Position numbers and translations under genes: made by a program. The notes under the pieces were generated by a model. That model was not told the DNA's origin. It saw only the letters and a program-made list of their open reading frames with translations, and did no database searches. This document shows, piece by piece, positions 1-9,024 of a DNA stretch of 64,000 bases (its first letter is position 1; each line of letters begins with the position of its first letter). This stretch comes from Streptomyces sp. ST2-7A (lineage in GTDB: Bacteria; Actinomycetota; Actinomycetes; Streptomycetales; Streptomycetaceae): NCBI RefSeq assembly GCF_021390475.1, contig NZ_JAJUWS010000032.1, positions 1 to 64,000 of the forward strand, in the 5' to 3' direction.

Positions 1-29
1 GTGTCCGCCCCCGCCGGGCGTCCGCCGGG

Positions 30-67
30 CCGGCCGTCGGTCCGATCCGGCTCGGACCGACGGCCGG
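30..67. terminator. Hairpin terminator after the chitinase gene
   Basis: A perfect 15-bp inverted repeat (30-44 and 53-67) with an 8-nt loop lies about 43 bp beyond the chitinase stop codon. There is no clear T-tract, which is common for Streptomyces terminators. The rest of 1-109 shows no credible gene. Confidence 0.7.
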
Positions 68-109
68 GCCGGTGGGGGGGCATCGCGTGCGACGCCCCCG
101 CACCGGTGC

Positions 110-1879
110 TCAGGACAGGCCGCGCACGTGCGGGCCGACCACCGAGGACCAGGCGTACCCGGAGTGGGCGTCCCAGTTGGTGGACCAGGTCATCGCCCCA
201 CGCAGTTCGGGGTAGAGCCGGGGCGGGGTGAAGGAGCCGCAGTTGGTGCCCCGGGTCAGGCAGTCCAGTGCCCGGTTGACCGTCTCGGGGGAGACGTAGC
301 CGTTGCCGGCGGCGCGCGGCGAGGCCGGGACCCCGAGGCCCACCTGGGAGGCGTCCAGCCCGCTCTCCAACTGGATGCAGGCCAGGGCGGTGAGGAAGTC
401 GACGCTCCCGACCGAGTACACCCGGTTGTCGCAGCCCATCATGCCGCCGCTGTTGTAGTACTGCATGTTGACCACGGTCAGGAAGTCCCGGGTGTTCAGG
501 GCCAGCTTGAAGTACTCGGTACCGGTGTGCTGCATGTCGATGGTCTGCGGAGCCATCGTGTAGACGAGGTCGTCGCCGACCGAGGCGTGGATGTCCCGCA
601 TCGCCTGTGTCAGGTACGTGGCGTTGATGCCGTGTTCGAGGTCGATGTCCACCCCGTCGAACCCGTACTCGGCCATCAGGGCGAGGGTGCTGTCGGCGAA
701 GCGGCGGGCCGAGGCGGCGTCGTTGACGATGACGTTGCCCACCTCGCCGCCGACCGAGATGATCACCGAGACGCCCTCCGCCCGCTTGGCGGCGATGTCG
801 TCCTTGAACTCCTGCTCGGAGGAGTAGCCCAGCGAGGGATCGAGGTTGAACTCGATCTCACCGGTGTTGGGGGTGGCGTCGGCGAAGGAGACCGCGATGA
901 TGTCGAAGTCCCGGGGCACGTCCCGCAGCTTCTGGATCACCGAGTTGTTGTCGAAGTTGTGCCAGTAACCGGTCACCGCGTGGCGCGGCACACCGGGGCC
1001 GTTCCCACCGCCGGGCGCCGGTCGGGTGGTCGCCGAGACCTCGACGGACGGCTCGGACTCCCCGCTCGCGTTCTCCGCCGTCACCCGCATCCGGTAGGTG
1101 GTGTCGGGGGAGAGCCCGCCGACGGTGGCGGAGGTGCCGGTCACGCTCTGCCGGCGCTCGCCCTCCACCGCCACGTGGTAGCGCTCCGTTCCCTCGACCG
1201 CCTGCCACTCCAGGGTGACGGAGGTGGACGTGGTGGCGGTGACGCTCACCCCGCCGGGTGCGGCGGGTGGCTCGGTCGGCGGGTCCACGGGCGGATCCAC
1301 CGGCCCGCCCTCGCCCGGGTCGCCGGTCAGCACCAGATCGTCCACCCCGTAGGCGTCGGTGCCGTACCAGCCGTGGGTGAAGACGGTCAGCTCCTCGGTG
1401 CCGGGGCCGGTGGTCACCGTCAGGTTCAGTTCCTGCCAGGCGCCCGAGCCGGGCGTCCAGGTGGAGACCTGCTCGGTGCCCGGGCCCACCGCGCCGAGGA
1501 AGGCGTAGCCGCCCCGCACCCAACCGCTGAGCCGGTACTCGGAACCGGGCCGCACGCTCACGGTCTGTTCGCACCGGGCGTTGTCCGAACCGGCCGGGGT
1601 GGCGGCCAGGGCGCCGCTTCCGCTGCGCACCGGATTCGACACCACGGCACCGGAGCCGGCGCTGCAACTCCACCCGGTGAGGCCGGACTCGAAGCCGGGG
1701 TTGACGAGCAGGTTGTCGGACCCGCTCGTCCCGGCGGCCGTCTCGCCGGCCGTCGCGATGCCGGGCAGGCCGGTGAGGATCAGGGCGCCGGCCGCGCCGC
1801 CGGTCGCGAGGGCGGCGAGCAGCCGTCCGCGACGGGGGCGTCGTCGGTGGGCGGTTCGGTCGGACTGGTGTGGTGTCAC
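110..1879 (-). CDS. Secreted GH18 chitinase with carbohydrate-binding and FnIII domains
   Basis: The product hydrolyses beta-1,4 bonds in chitin outside the cell. It has 589 residues: an arginine-rich, possibly Tat-type signal peptide (about 1-46), a jelly-roll carbohydrate-binding module (about 55-190), a Pro/Val linker, a fibronectin type III domain (about 205-290) and a GH18 barrel (about 300-585). The GH18 signature DGVDIDLE is present at 408-415, with E415 as the expected catalytic acid. The GTG start at 1879 follows a GGGAG-type ribosome site. A DasR-like operator 230 bp upstream implies control by N-acetylglucosamine metabolism, as for other Streptomyces chitinases. The gene stands alone. 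Which GH18 subfamily it belongs to cannot be settled by eye. Confidence 0.95.
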   Translation of the reverse strand: MTPHQSDRTAHRRRPRRGRLLAALATGGAAGALILTGLPGIATAGETAAGTSGSDNLLVNPGFESGLTGWSCSAGSGAVVSNPVRSGSGALAATPAGSDNARCEQTVSVRPGSEYRLSGWVRGGYAFLGAVGPGTEQVSTWTPGSGAWQELNLTVTTGPGTEELTVFTHGWYGTDAYGVDDLVLTGDPGEGGPVDPPVDPPTEPPAAPGGVSVTATTSTSVTLEWQAVEGTERYHVAVEGERRQSVTGTSATVGGLSPDTTYRMRVTAENASGESEPSVEVSATTRPAPGGGNGPGVPRHAVTGYWHNFDNNSVIQKLRDVPRDFDIIAVSFADATPNTGEIEFNLDPSLGYSSEQEFKDDIAAKRAEGVSVIISVGGEVGNVIVNDAASARRFADSTLALMAEYGFDGVDIDLEHGINATYLTQAMRDIHASVGDDLVYTMAPQTIDMQHTGTEYFKLALNTRDFLTVVNMQYYNSGGMMGCDNRVYSVGSVDFLTALACIQLESGLDASQVGLGVPASPRAAGNGYVSPETVNRALDCLTRGTNCGSFTPPRLYPELRGAMTWSTNWDAHSGYAWSSVVGPHVRGLS

Positions 1880-2501
1880 GTCGTGGGTCTCCCTGAACTC
1901 TCGTGTGGGGGGCGGGGAAACGGTGCGATGCGGTGCGGTGAGGGTGGTGGGGTGTGCGGACGACCGACCCGGGGCGTGCTGCGGCCCGGGGGAGAAGGAC
2001 TCGGGGCGCGGGGTGGGGCGTCAGGGGGCCGGGTGGGGCCGCGGGGGTCTCCGACGGAGGGCGTGCCGGTGCCCACGTGTGACGCACCGTGGCCACCGCT
2101 CACCGGCACAATGGTCCAGACCAATCACCCTGTCAAGGGCGTGCGCACGACCCCGTTCCGTCGGAACGGATCGCGGATGGGGTGGTAGGAGGACGTTTCG
2201 GGCGGGAACGATCCCCCCATAAGGCGGACTTGAGTCACGCTTGAACCCACCTTCGGGCGGCATCCCTCACCCGGATCCCTCCCGGCCGTACCACGGAGAA
2301 CCCGGGAACGTCGGAGAACACACGCACACACCGTCACCGGTCACCCGGCCGCGCCACTCCCCGGCATGCGCCGCCGACCCACCGAACGGCATCAACCGGT
2401 AACCGTCCGACGCTGGTTCACCACCCCGGGAAGTCGTTAAGCTGCCCATCTGGCAGACCCAACCGCAAGCGACGGCCGGCCCGGCCCGGGGGGAGCGGCA
2501 C
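1880..2501. other. Divergent non-coding region (622 bp)
   Basis: This separates the leftward chitinase gene from the rightward tad-side genes. It holds the DasR-like operator at 2112-2123. The long frames crossing it are shadows. No other element was recognised. Confidence 0.6.
2112..2123. promoter_or_regulatory. DasR-responsive element (dre)-like operator
   Basis: The perfect core TGGTCCAGACCA, in the context ATGGTCCAGACCAAT, matches the Streptomyces DasR consensus (ACTGGTCTAGACCACT) and the TGGTCYAGACC repeats known before chi genes. It lies about 230 bp upstream of the chitinase start. By analogy, DasR would repress the gene until glucosamine-6-phosphate or GlcNAc-6-phosphate releases it. 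A role for the rightward gene at 2502 cannot be excluded. Confidence 0.8.
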
Positions 2502-3368
2502 ATGCCGATGGCGATCGCGGTGACCGGTGCCGATCTGGTGCTCCCGGCCACCGACCAACGAACACCGGGGGCCCATGTCCTCACCCCTCCCGGTGAGCAG
2601 GACTTCGAGACCGCGCTGGCCGAGGCCGCCGACCTGGTGGACCGTCACGGCCACTACCTGATCGTCCACTCCCGCACCCTGCCCCGTGCCCACCTGCACC
2701 GCCTGCACGCGGTCCGCGCGATGCTGGAGTCCGACCGGATCGCCCTGCTGTCCTGCGACCTGCCGCCGCTGGGAATGGCGGTGTTGGCCCGTCAGCTGCG
2801 CCAGCTCTCCGTCTGCGACTTCGGCCCCGGCATCCTGGCCTCCGCCGGTCGCCTCCTCGCCCACTACATCTGGACCGGTGCGCTCCTGGGCACCACCAGG
2901 AGTCTCTCCCGGCTGCCCGTCGAACTCCCCGCCGACCGGCCCCGTCCCCGCGGCGGCACCTGCGCGGTACTGGCCGCCCCGCGCCCCGTGGTGGCCCCCG
3001 ATGGGGAGTTCCCGGAGGGGCCACAGTTCGCCACCTCCCTCACCTACGCCACCGGCAGCCTCGCCAGTGACCGCGTGATCGGTGAACTCGCCCCCACCTG
3101 GCGGGTCGGTTCCCTGCACGCCGTCGCCCTACCGGCCGACTCGCCCTCCTGGTGGGGCACCCCCCGGATGGTCGAGTTCGCCGCCGCCATCCCCGACATC
3201 GCCCCGCTGTACCAGATGGTCGGCTCCGTCCGCCGGGAGCACTGCCACTGGTGCGGGTTGACCATCATCGGTGACCTGTGTGCCTTCTGTCGGGCACCGG
3301 TCCCCGCCCCCGCCGCCGATCGTCACCCCCGGGCCCTGACCGGCCCGACCCGCCGCGCCCTGACCTGA
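2502..3368 (+). CDS. Hypothetical protein with C-terminal zinc ribbon, upstream of the tad locus
   Basis: I do not recognise a catalytic family in this 288-aa protein. Most of it is mixed alpha/beta without membrane segments. The tail carries two CxxC pairs (CHWC and CAFC, about residues 248-265), typical of a small zinc ribbon, followed by a Pro/Arg-rich end. The ATG at 2502 follows a GGGGGGAG ribosome site. It is read in the same direction as cpaB, 150 bp downstream, so it may be the first gene of the tad transcript. The 3369-3519 gap contains imperfect CCCGACCGTCCG repeats and no gene. Confidence 0.7.
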   Translation: MPMAIAVTGADLVLPATDQRTPGAHVLTPPGEQDFETALAEAADLVDRHGHYLIVHSRTLPRAHLHRLHAVRAMLESDRIALLSCDLPPLGMAVLARQLRQLSVCDFGPGILASAGRLLAHYIWTGALLGTTRSLSRLPVELPADRPRPRGGTCAVLAAPRPVVAPDGEFPEGPQFATSLTYATGSLASDRVIGELAPTWRVGSLHAVALPADSPSWWGTPRMVEFAAAIPDIAPLYQMVGSVRREHCHWCGLTIIGDLCAFCRAPVPAPAADRHPRALTGPTRRALT

Positions 3369-3519
3369 CCCGACCGTCCGATCCCGAGCCGTTTCGACCC
3401 CGACCGTCCGCCCCCGAGCCCTGCCGGCCCCGACCCGCGACGTCCGGATCCCCCGCCGCTTCCTCCGACCGCCCGGAGGCCGGGATCCCCGCGCCCCGTC
3501 CCGATGGAGAACCGACCCC

Positions 3520-4269
3520 ATGAACGCTCGCCGGCGACGCGGTGTCGTCCTGCTGACCTTCTCGGCACTGCTCGCCCTCGCCGCCTTCCTCGCGGTCCTC
3601 GCCGTGGTCCGCGACGCCCAGTCCAAGGTCGGCCCCGAGGCCACCGCCTACGAGGTCGCCGAGGAGATCGAGCCCCACCAACCGCTGGATCCCGCCTGGT
3701 TCACCGAGGTCAGCCTCCCCGAGCGGTACATACCCGACTCCGCCGTCACCGACCTGTCCGACATCGGGGACATGGTCGCCGTCGGTCCGCTGTCCCCCGG
3801 CTCCCTCCTGCAGCGCGACATGATCGCCCCCGTGCCGGAACTCGCCGAGGGCGAGCAGGAGATCGCCGTCCTGATCGACGCCTCCACCGGCGTGGGCGGC
3901 AAGATCCGGCCCGGCTCCACCATCAACCTCTACGCCGCCTACACCGTCGAGGACACCGAGGGGGACTCCGACCGCCGGTACGAGATGGTCCGCCTGATGG
4001 TCGACAACGCGCGGGTGATCGAGGTCGGCGACCTCACCGACGTGGAGCAGGACCGAGTCCGCACGCAGGCCGTGCCCATCACCTTCGCCCTCGACCACCT
4101 CGACGCCCAGCGCGTCACCTTCGCCGAGGCCTTCGCCGAACAGATCCGCCTCGCCCTGGTCGCCCCCGGCGACGAGCGCGAGATCCCCGAGGAGGAGCGC
4201 ACCTACACGATCATCGGCGACCTGCTGGAAAACCCGCACATTGATCCCCTCCAGTTCTTCCAGGATTGA
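3520..4269 (+). CDS. cpaB: CpaB/RcpC-like Flp pilus assembly protein (SAF domain)
   Basis: This 249-aa protein has a single N-terminal membrane anchor (about 7-29) followed by an extracytoplasmic SAF-type domain (about 38-115), including the GDMVAVGPLSPGSLL region, and a C-terminal RcpC/CpaB-like portion. In Gram-negative Tad systems the family helps channel or periplasmic assembly. In a monoderm its job is inferred to be stabilising the pilus at the membrane-wall interface. It opens the main tad gene string, and the tadZ gene starts 11 bp after its stop. Confidence 0.85.
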   Translation: MNARRRRGVVLLTFSALLALAAFLAVLAVVRDAQSKVGPEATAYEVAEEIEPHQPLDPAWFTEVSLPERYIPDSAVTDLSDIGDMVAVGPLSPGSLLQRDMIAPVPELAEGEQEIAVLIDASTGVGGKIRPGSTINLYAAYTVEDTEGDSDRRYEMVRLMVDNARVIEVGDLTDVEQDRVRTQAVPITFALDHLDAQRVTFAEAFAEQIRLALVAPGDEREIPEEERTYTIIGDLLENPHIDPLQFFQD

Positions 4270-4280
4270 GCAGGCCCCCG

Positions 4281-5531
4281 ATGACCACGCGCGTTCTCCC
4301 CGCCTCCGGTGACCCCGACCTCGCCCGGGCCATGATCACCCTGGTCGGCCAACTGCCCGGGCTGGAGCCCACCCGGGCCGTCCCCGACTCCGTCGCCCTG
4401 CTCGACACCCTCGGCGCCCTGGCGGCCGGCAACCCCGTGGACCTGCCCGAGGTCGTCCTGGTCCACGAGTCCATCGGCCCGATGCCGGCCCTGGAACTGG
4501 TCCGCGAGGTCGCGATGCGGTTCCCGGCCGTCGGCGTCGTCCTCGCCACCGCCGACCCCACCGCCGGCCTGTACTCCGCCGCCATGGACGCCGGCGCCCG
4601 CGGCCTGATCGCCGTGCCGCTCGAGCGCGAGGAACTCGGCGCCCGACTCGCCGCCGCCGCGCAGTGGGCCTCGGGCGTGCGCGGCCACCTCGGCCTGGGC
4701 ACCGTGCCGGTCGAGACCGGCCCCGCCGGCCGGCTGATCACCGTCTCCGGCGCCAAGGGCGGGGTGGGCGCCACCCTCCTCGCCTGCCAACTCGCCCTCG
4801 CCGCACACCAACACGGCCCCACCACCGACTCCACCACGGGAGGCGGCGGACGCGGCGTCGCCCTGGTCGATCTCGACCTGCTCGGCGGCGACATCGGTTC
4901 CTACTTCGACGTCCAGTTCCGCCGCTCGGTCGCCGACCTCGCCGGACTCCCGGACATCTCCGCCCAGGTCCTGGCCGAGGCGGTCTTCCCGCACGAGACC
5001 GGTCTGTCGCTGCTGATCGCCCCCGCCGAGGGCGAGCGCGGCGAGGAGGTCAGCGAGGACTCCACCCGCCGTCTGCTCAACGCCGTCCGCGCCCGCTACG
5101 ACACCGTGATCGTGGACTGCGGGTCCCACACCAGCCCCGCCGGCGCCACCGCCGTCGAGGTCGCCGAGACCGCCCTGCTGGTGACCACCCCCGACGTGAT
5201 CGCGGTGCGGGCGGTCAACCGCACCGTGCGGATGTGGGACCGACTGCACATCCGCAAGCCGCGCGAGCTGCTCACCGTGGTCAACCGCCACGGCCGCACC
5301 GGGCCCGTGCAGCCGCAGCTGATCTCCCGCATCACCGGCACCCCGGTGGCGAACTCCGTCATCCCGGCCGGCTTCCGGGAGTTGCAGGACGCCCAGGATT
5401 CCGGCCGCATCCAGGACCTCGACCCGCGCGGGGGCGTGCGCCGCGCCATGTGGGCCCTCGCGGCGGAGATCGGCCTGGCCGACGCCGACGCGGTGGCGCC
5501 CGCCGGACGCAGGAAGGGGAAACGCCTGTGA
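4281..5531 (+). CDS. tadZ: TadZ/CpaE-like ParA/MinD-type ATPase
   Basis: This is a pilus-localisation ATPase. Residues 1-130 resemble the degenerate receiver domain of CpaE/TadZ. The deviant Walker A motif GAKGGVGAT follows with K159, and the rest is a ParA/MinD fold. It is cytoplasmic and membrane-peripheral, and places the Tad machine in the cell. The mycobacterial relative Ssd is linked to septum placement. I chose ATG 4281. A TTG at 4266 is also in frame but overlaps the upstream stop and has no better ribosome site. The product is 416 aa. Its TGA is overlapped by the GTG of the next gene (GTGA), which indicates translational coupling. Confidence 0.88.
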   Translation: MTTRVLPASGDPDLARAMITLVGQLPGLEPTRAVPDSVALLDTLGALAAGNPVDLPEVVLVHESIGPMPALELVREVAMRFPAVGVVLATADPTAGLYSAAMDAGARGLIAVPLEREELGARLAAAAQWASGVRGHLGLGTVPVETGPAGRLITVSGAKGGVGATLLACQLALAAHQHGPTTDSTTGGGGRGVALVDLDLLGGDIGSYFDVQFRRSVADLAGLPDISAQVLAEAVFPHETGLSLLIAPAEGERGEEVSEDSTRRLLNAVRARYDTVIVDCGSHTSPAGATAVEVAETALLVTTPDVIAVRAVNRTVRMWDRLHIRKPRELLTVVNRHGRTGPVQPQLISRITGTPVANSVIPAGFRELQDAQDSGRIQDLDPRGGVRRAMWALAAEIGLADADAVAPAGRRKGKRL

Positions 5532-6028
5532 GGACCCCCATCGCGCCGGGGCGCGGCACGCTCCCGGACCACCCGCCGTCCCCCTCGCCCGGACACGTCC
5601 CCGCGGTCGGGTCCGCCGTGTCCGCCGCCGACGTGGGGGAGGGCGCCGGGGAGGGCGGGGAGCGGGGCGCCACGTCCCGGGACCGGGGAGCGGTCATGGT
5701 CGAGTTCGCCGGCCTCTTCCCCCTCGTGCTCCTGATGATCGCCGTCATCTGGCAGGCCGTACTCATCGGCCACGCCTTCTCCCTCGCCGGCAACGCCGCC
5801 GATGAGGGCGCCCGGGCCGGCGCCGCCGCCCGCTCCGGGGCCGAGACGGCGTGCAACGAGGCGGCCCGGGCCAACCTGCCCGGCTCCTGGCAGGCCACCA
5901 TCTCCTGTCCCTCCTCGGGTCTGGTGCGCACCGCCGAGGTCCGGCTCCGGGTGCCGATGATGTTCCCCGGTGCGATCAACCTGCCGATCGAGGTCACCGG
6001 CCGGGCCGGTGCCGCCGAGGAGGGCTGA
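5528..6028 (+). CDS. TadE-like minor pseudopilin 1
   Basis: The 166-aa product begins with a disordered Gly/Pro/Ser-rich leader of about 50 residues, then a type IV-like processing site, RG followed by AVMVEFAG, with Glu at +5, and one hydrophobic segment. This is the TadE pattern, a minor pilin cleaved by the locus prepilin peptidase. Two later cysteines could form a disulfide. GTG 5528 overlaps the tadZ stop by 4 nt. The long leader before the cleavage site is unusual but shared by its neighbour. Confidence 0.85.
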   Translation: MRTPIAPGRGTLPDHPPSPSPGHVPAVGSAVSAADVGEGAGEGGERGATSRDRGAVMVEFAGLFPLVLLMIAVIWQAVLIGHAFSLAGNAADEGARAGAAARSGAETACNEAARANLPGSWQATISCPSSGLVRTAEVRLRVPMMFPGAINLPIEVTGRAGAAEEG

Positions 6029-6031
6029 GCC

Positions 6032-6496
6032 GTGACCCCCGCGCCCGCCCAGCGCCCGGGCACCCCCGGGCCGGCCGAGCCCCCCGGGCCGACCGCCCCC
6101 GGGAACCGACCCCGATGCGCCGGCCCACCCGGCGGCCCACACGCCCGGCGCGACCGTCAGCGCGGCGTCACCGCCGTGGAGTTCGCCGGCTGGCTGCCGA
6201 TCCTGCTGATCGTCGCGTTCGCCGGCATCCAGCTCGGCGTCGCCGGCTTCGCCGTGCAACAGGCGGGGTCCGCCGCCCGCGCCGCCGCCCGGGTCGCCTC
6301 CCAGGAGGAGGTCGGCCACCGCTGGGCCGAGGCCGGCCGGGCCGCCACCAGCGACTGGCTGTCGGTCTCCCTGAGCATGGGAGAGGCGTGCGGGGACGTG
6401 GCCACGGTGACCGCGAGCGTCGAGGTGCCCTCCGTGATGCCGTTCCTGCCGAGCCCGGGTACCGCCCGACGGACCGTCACCATGCCCTGCGACTAG
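6032..6496 (+). CDS. TadE-like minor pseudopilin 2
   Basis: A second 154-aa TadE-like protein starts 3 nt after the first. It has a Pro/Arg-rich leader, the processing site RG followed by VTAVEFAG (Glu at +5), a hydrophobic helix with WLPILLIVAFAG, and a C-terminal pair of cysteines. Two TadE/TadF-type proteins per locus is usual. Start GTG 6032 is tightly coupled to the upstream gene. Confidence 0.85.
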   Translation: MTPAPAQRPGTPGPAEPPGPTAPGNRPRCAGPPGGPHARRDRQRGVTAVEFAGWLPILLIVAFAGIQLGVAGFAVQQAGSAARAAARVASQEEVGHRWAEAGRAATSDWLSVSLSMGEACGDVATVTASVEVPSVMPFLPSPGTARRTVTMPCD

Positions 6497-6562
6497 CCCC
6501 GCCCGCCCCATCGGCGAGGGGAAAGCCCCTCGCCGGCACCAGGAACCACCGGGAGACACACC

Positions 6563-7903
6563 ATGGGCCTCAGGTCCCGCCTCGCCGGCCGGGAGGAGAC
6601 CACCACCGACGGTCACGGGGACGGTCGGCTGGTCGCCGACTACCGCGCCAAACTCCTCCGGGAGATCGACCTCGCCGAGATGTCCTCCCTGGGCACCGTC
6701 GAACGCCGGGATCGCCTCGAGCGCGTCCTCGGCCACATCCTCAGCCGGGAGGGCCCCGTTCTCTCCCCGCAGCAGCGCGGTCTGCTCATCCGACGGGTGG
6801 TGGACGAGGCCCTGGGCCTGGGCATCCTCGAACCCCTCCTGGAGGACGCCTCCGTCACCGAGATCATGGTCAACGGCCCCGACCAGATCTTCGTCGAACG
6901 CGCCGGCCGCGTGGAACGCCTGCCGCTGCGCTTCGCCTCCGACGAACAGCTCATGCAGACCATCGAGCGCATCGTCTCCACCGTCAACCGACGCGTGGAC
7001 GAGGCCAACCCCATGGTCGACGCCCGCCTGCCCACCGGCGAACGCGTCAACGTCATCATTCCGCCGCTCTCCCTGACCGGCGCCACCCTCACCATCCGCC
7101 GCTTTCCCCGCGCCTACACCCTGCGCGAACTCGTCGACTTCGGCACCCTGGACGAGCCGATCCTGCTGCTGCTCGCCGCCCTGGTCCGCGCCAAACTCAA
7201 CGTCATCGTCTCCGGCGGTACCGGTTCCGGGAAGACCACCCTGCTCAACGCCCTCTCCGGCCTCATCCCCGAGGGCGAACGCATCGTCACCGTCGAGGAC
7301 GCGGCCGAACTCCAACTCCAGCAGAGCCACGTCATCCGCCTGGAGTCCCGGCCCCCCAACGTCGAGGGACGCGGCGAGATCACCATCCGCGACCTGGTGC
7401 GCAACTCGCTGCGGATGCGCCCCGACCGCATCATCGTCGGCGAGGTCCGCGGTGGGGAAACCCTCGACATGCTCCAGGCCATGTCCACCGGCCACGACGG
7501 TTCACTCGCCACCGTCCACGCCAACAGCGCCGACGACGCCCTCATGCGCCTGCAGACACTCGCCTCCATGTCGGAGCTGCAGGTGCCCTTCGAGGCCCTG
7601 CGCGACCAGATCAACAGCGCCGTGGACGTCATCGTCCAACTCGTCCGCAACCCCGACGGCACCCGCCGCGTCGCCGAGGTCGTCGCCCTCACCAGCCGGG
7701 GACGCCAACCGTTCCGCGTCGCGGACCTGGCCCGCTTCGACACCGAGCCGATGACCGCCGACAGCCGCGTCCACGGAGCCTTCCGGCACCACCCGGTCCC
7801 CCGCGGCCTCGCCGACCGCCTGCACCGGGCCGGGGAGCGCATCCCGCCCGTCTTCGGGGTCCACCTCGACGACGACCACCTCACCACCAGGGAAGCCCGC
7901 TGA
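6563..7903 (+). CDS. tadA: TadA/CpaF-type secretion ATPase
   Basis: This hexameric cytoplasmic ATPase powers Flp pilus assembly. At 446 aa it is close to the family length. An N-terminal all-alpha domain precedes the catalytic domain. The Walker A motif GGTGSGKTT has K224. The acidic Walker B region reads DRIIVGEVRGGE, followed by the conserved TGHDGSLATVHAN histidine box. It belongs to the VirB11/GspE superfamily. The ATG follows a GGGAGA site after a 66-bp gap. tadB starts 1 nt after the stop. Confidence 0.95.
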   Translation: MGLRSRLAGREETTTDGHGDGRLVADYRAKLLREIDLAEMSSLGTVERRDRLERVLGHILSREGPVLSPQQRGLLIRRVVDEALGLGILEPLLEDASVTEIMVNGPDQIFVERAGRVERLPLRFASDEQLMQTIERIVSTVNRRVDEANPMVDARLPTGERVNVIIPPLSLTGATLTIRRFPRAYTLRELVDFGTLDEPILLLLAALVRAKLNVIVSGGTGSGKTTLLNALSGLIPEGERIVTVEDAAELQLQQSHVIRLESRPPNVEGRGEITIRDLVRNSLRMRPDRIIVGEVRGGETLDMLQAMSTGHDGSLATVHANSADDALMRLQTLASMSELQVPFEALRDQINSAVDVIVQLVRNPDGTRRVAEVVALTSRGRQPFRVADLARFDTEPMTADSRVHGAFRHHPVPRGLADRLHRAGERIPPVFGVHLDDDHLTTREAR

Positions 7904-7904
7904 C

Positions 7905-8933
7905 ATGGCCCACATCCCACCGGCGGCACCCCTCCCGCACCTGGCGGTCGCGCTCCCGGACCGGCTGCCGCAGCTCGCCCTCGGCCTCACCCTGCTGGCC
8001 CTCGTCGTCGCCGTCGCGGGCGTCCAGATGTGGGCCGCCGGGCGGGCCCGCCGCAAAGCCCTGGTGCGCCGCCTCGCCGGCCCCTCCCCGGAGCCCGGTG
8101 ACGCGGTCCCGCTGTCCGCCCTCGTCGGGCGGACCCCGCACGGCCGCCGGCGCCGCTTCCCCACGCTGGAGCGTCGGCTGCACGACACCCGCCTCGGCCG
8201 CACCCTCCGCCTGCGACTGGCCGCCGGCGGCCTGGACATCGGCCCCGCCGAGTACCTGGTGTACGCGCTCGCAGCCGTGGTCGCCCTGTGGCTGATCGGC
8301 GGCGCGCTCCTGTCACCGTTCTTCGGCCCGATCTTCGCCCTGATCGGCCTCTGGGCCGTCAACTCCTTCCTGGAGTGGCAGCGCACCCGCCGCAACGAGC
8401 GCTTCATCGCCCAACTCCCGGAACTCTCCCGCCTCATCGCCAACGGCACCGCCGCCGGACTGGCACTGCGCACCGCCCTGTCCATGGCCGCCGAGGAGAT
8501 GGAGGACCCGGCCGGTGCCGAACTCGCCGTCGTCGCCAACCAACTCGCCATGGGTCGCCCCCTGGAGGAGGCCCTGGGTGAACTCGGTGAGCGGCTGCCC
8601 TCCCGCGAACTGAACGTCCTGCTCACCACTCTGACCCTCGCCAACCGGGCCGGCGGCGCCATCGTCGACTCCCTGCGCAACCTCACCCAAACCCTGGAGG
8701 AGCGCAAGGAGACCCGACGCGAGGTCCGCACCATGCTGGCGGAGGTCAACGCCACCGCCGTCACCGTGCCCACCATCGGGCTGGGCGCGCTGCTGCTGAT
8801 CAACACGATGGCCGATGGCGCCATGGACCGCATCACCGAGAGCGGTGTCGGCCGAATCGTCCTGCTCATCGCGCTGGGGCTCTACCTGCTCGGCTTCGTC
8901 GTGATCCGCCGGCTGGGGCGCATCGACATCTGA
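7905..8933 (+). CDS. tadB: TadB-like inner-membrane platform protein (GspF family)
   Basis: This 342-aa polytopic protein has an N-terminal membrane segment (about 22-42), a pair of segments near 120-150, a cytoplasmic T2SSF domain (about 155-290) and C-terminal helices. It couples the TadA ATPase to the growing pilus. Its immediate junction with tadA and the following tadC support the call. Confidence 0.88.
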   Translation: MAHIPPAAPLPHLAVALPDRLPQLALGLTLLALVVAVAGVQMWAAGRARRKALVRRLAGPSPEPGDAVPLSALVGRTPHGRRRRFPTLERRLHDTRLGRTLRLRLAAGGLDIGPAEYLVYALAAVVALWLIGGALLSPFFGPIFALIGLWAVNSFLEWQRTRRNERFIAQLPELSRLIANGTAAGLALRTALSMAAEEMEDPAGAELAVVANQLAMGRPLEEALGELGERLPSRELNVLLTTLTLANRAGGAIVDSLRNLTQTLEERKETRREVRTMLAEVNATAVTVPTIGLGALLLINTMADGAMDRITESGVGRIVLLIALGLYLLGFVVIRRLGRIDI

Positions 8934-9024
8934 GCCCCGGGCTCGTTCCTCCCCCGACCCGATCGACCCGCCCACCGATCGACCCGCCCCGACCATCGCC
9001 CCCGACCGAACGCCGGAGCCCGCC

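Noticed and set aside
128..2188. 686-aa open frame antisense to the chitinase
   Set aside because: Gly/Val/Arg-rich shadow of a GC-rich gene; the chitinase strand has clear domains and a ribosome site.
5096..7495. 799-aa leftward frame across the tad genes
   Set aside because: Antisense to tadZ, tadE-like and tadA genes; composition typical of a shadow frame and no domain.
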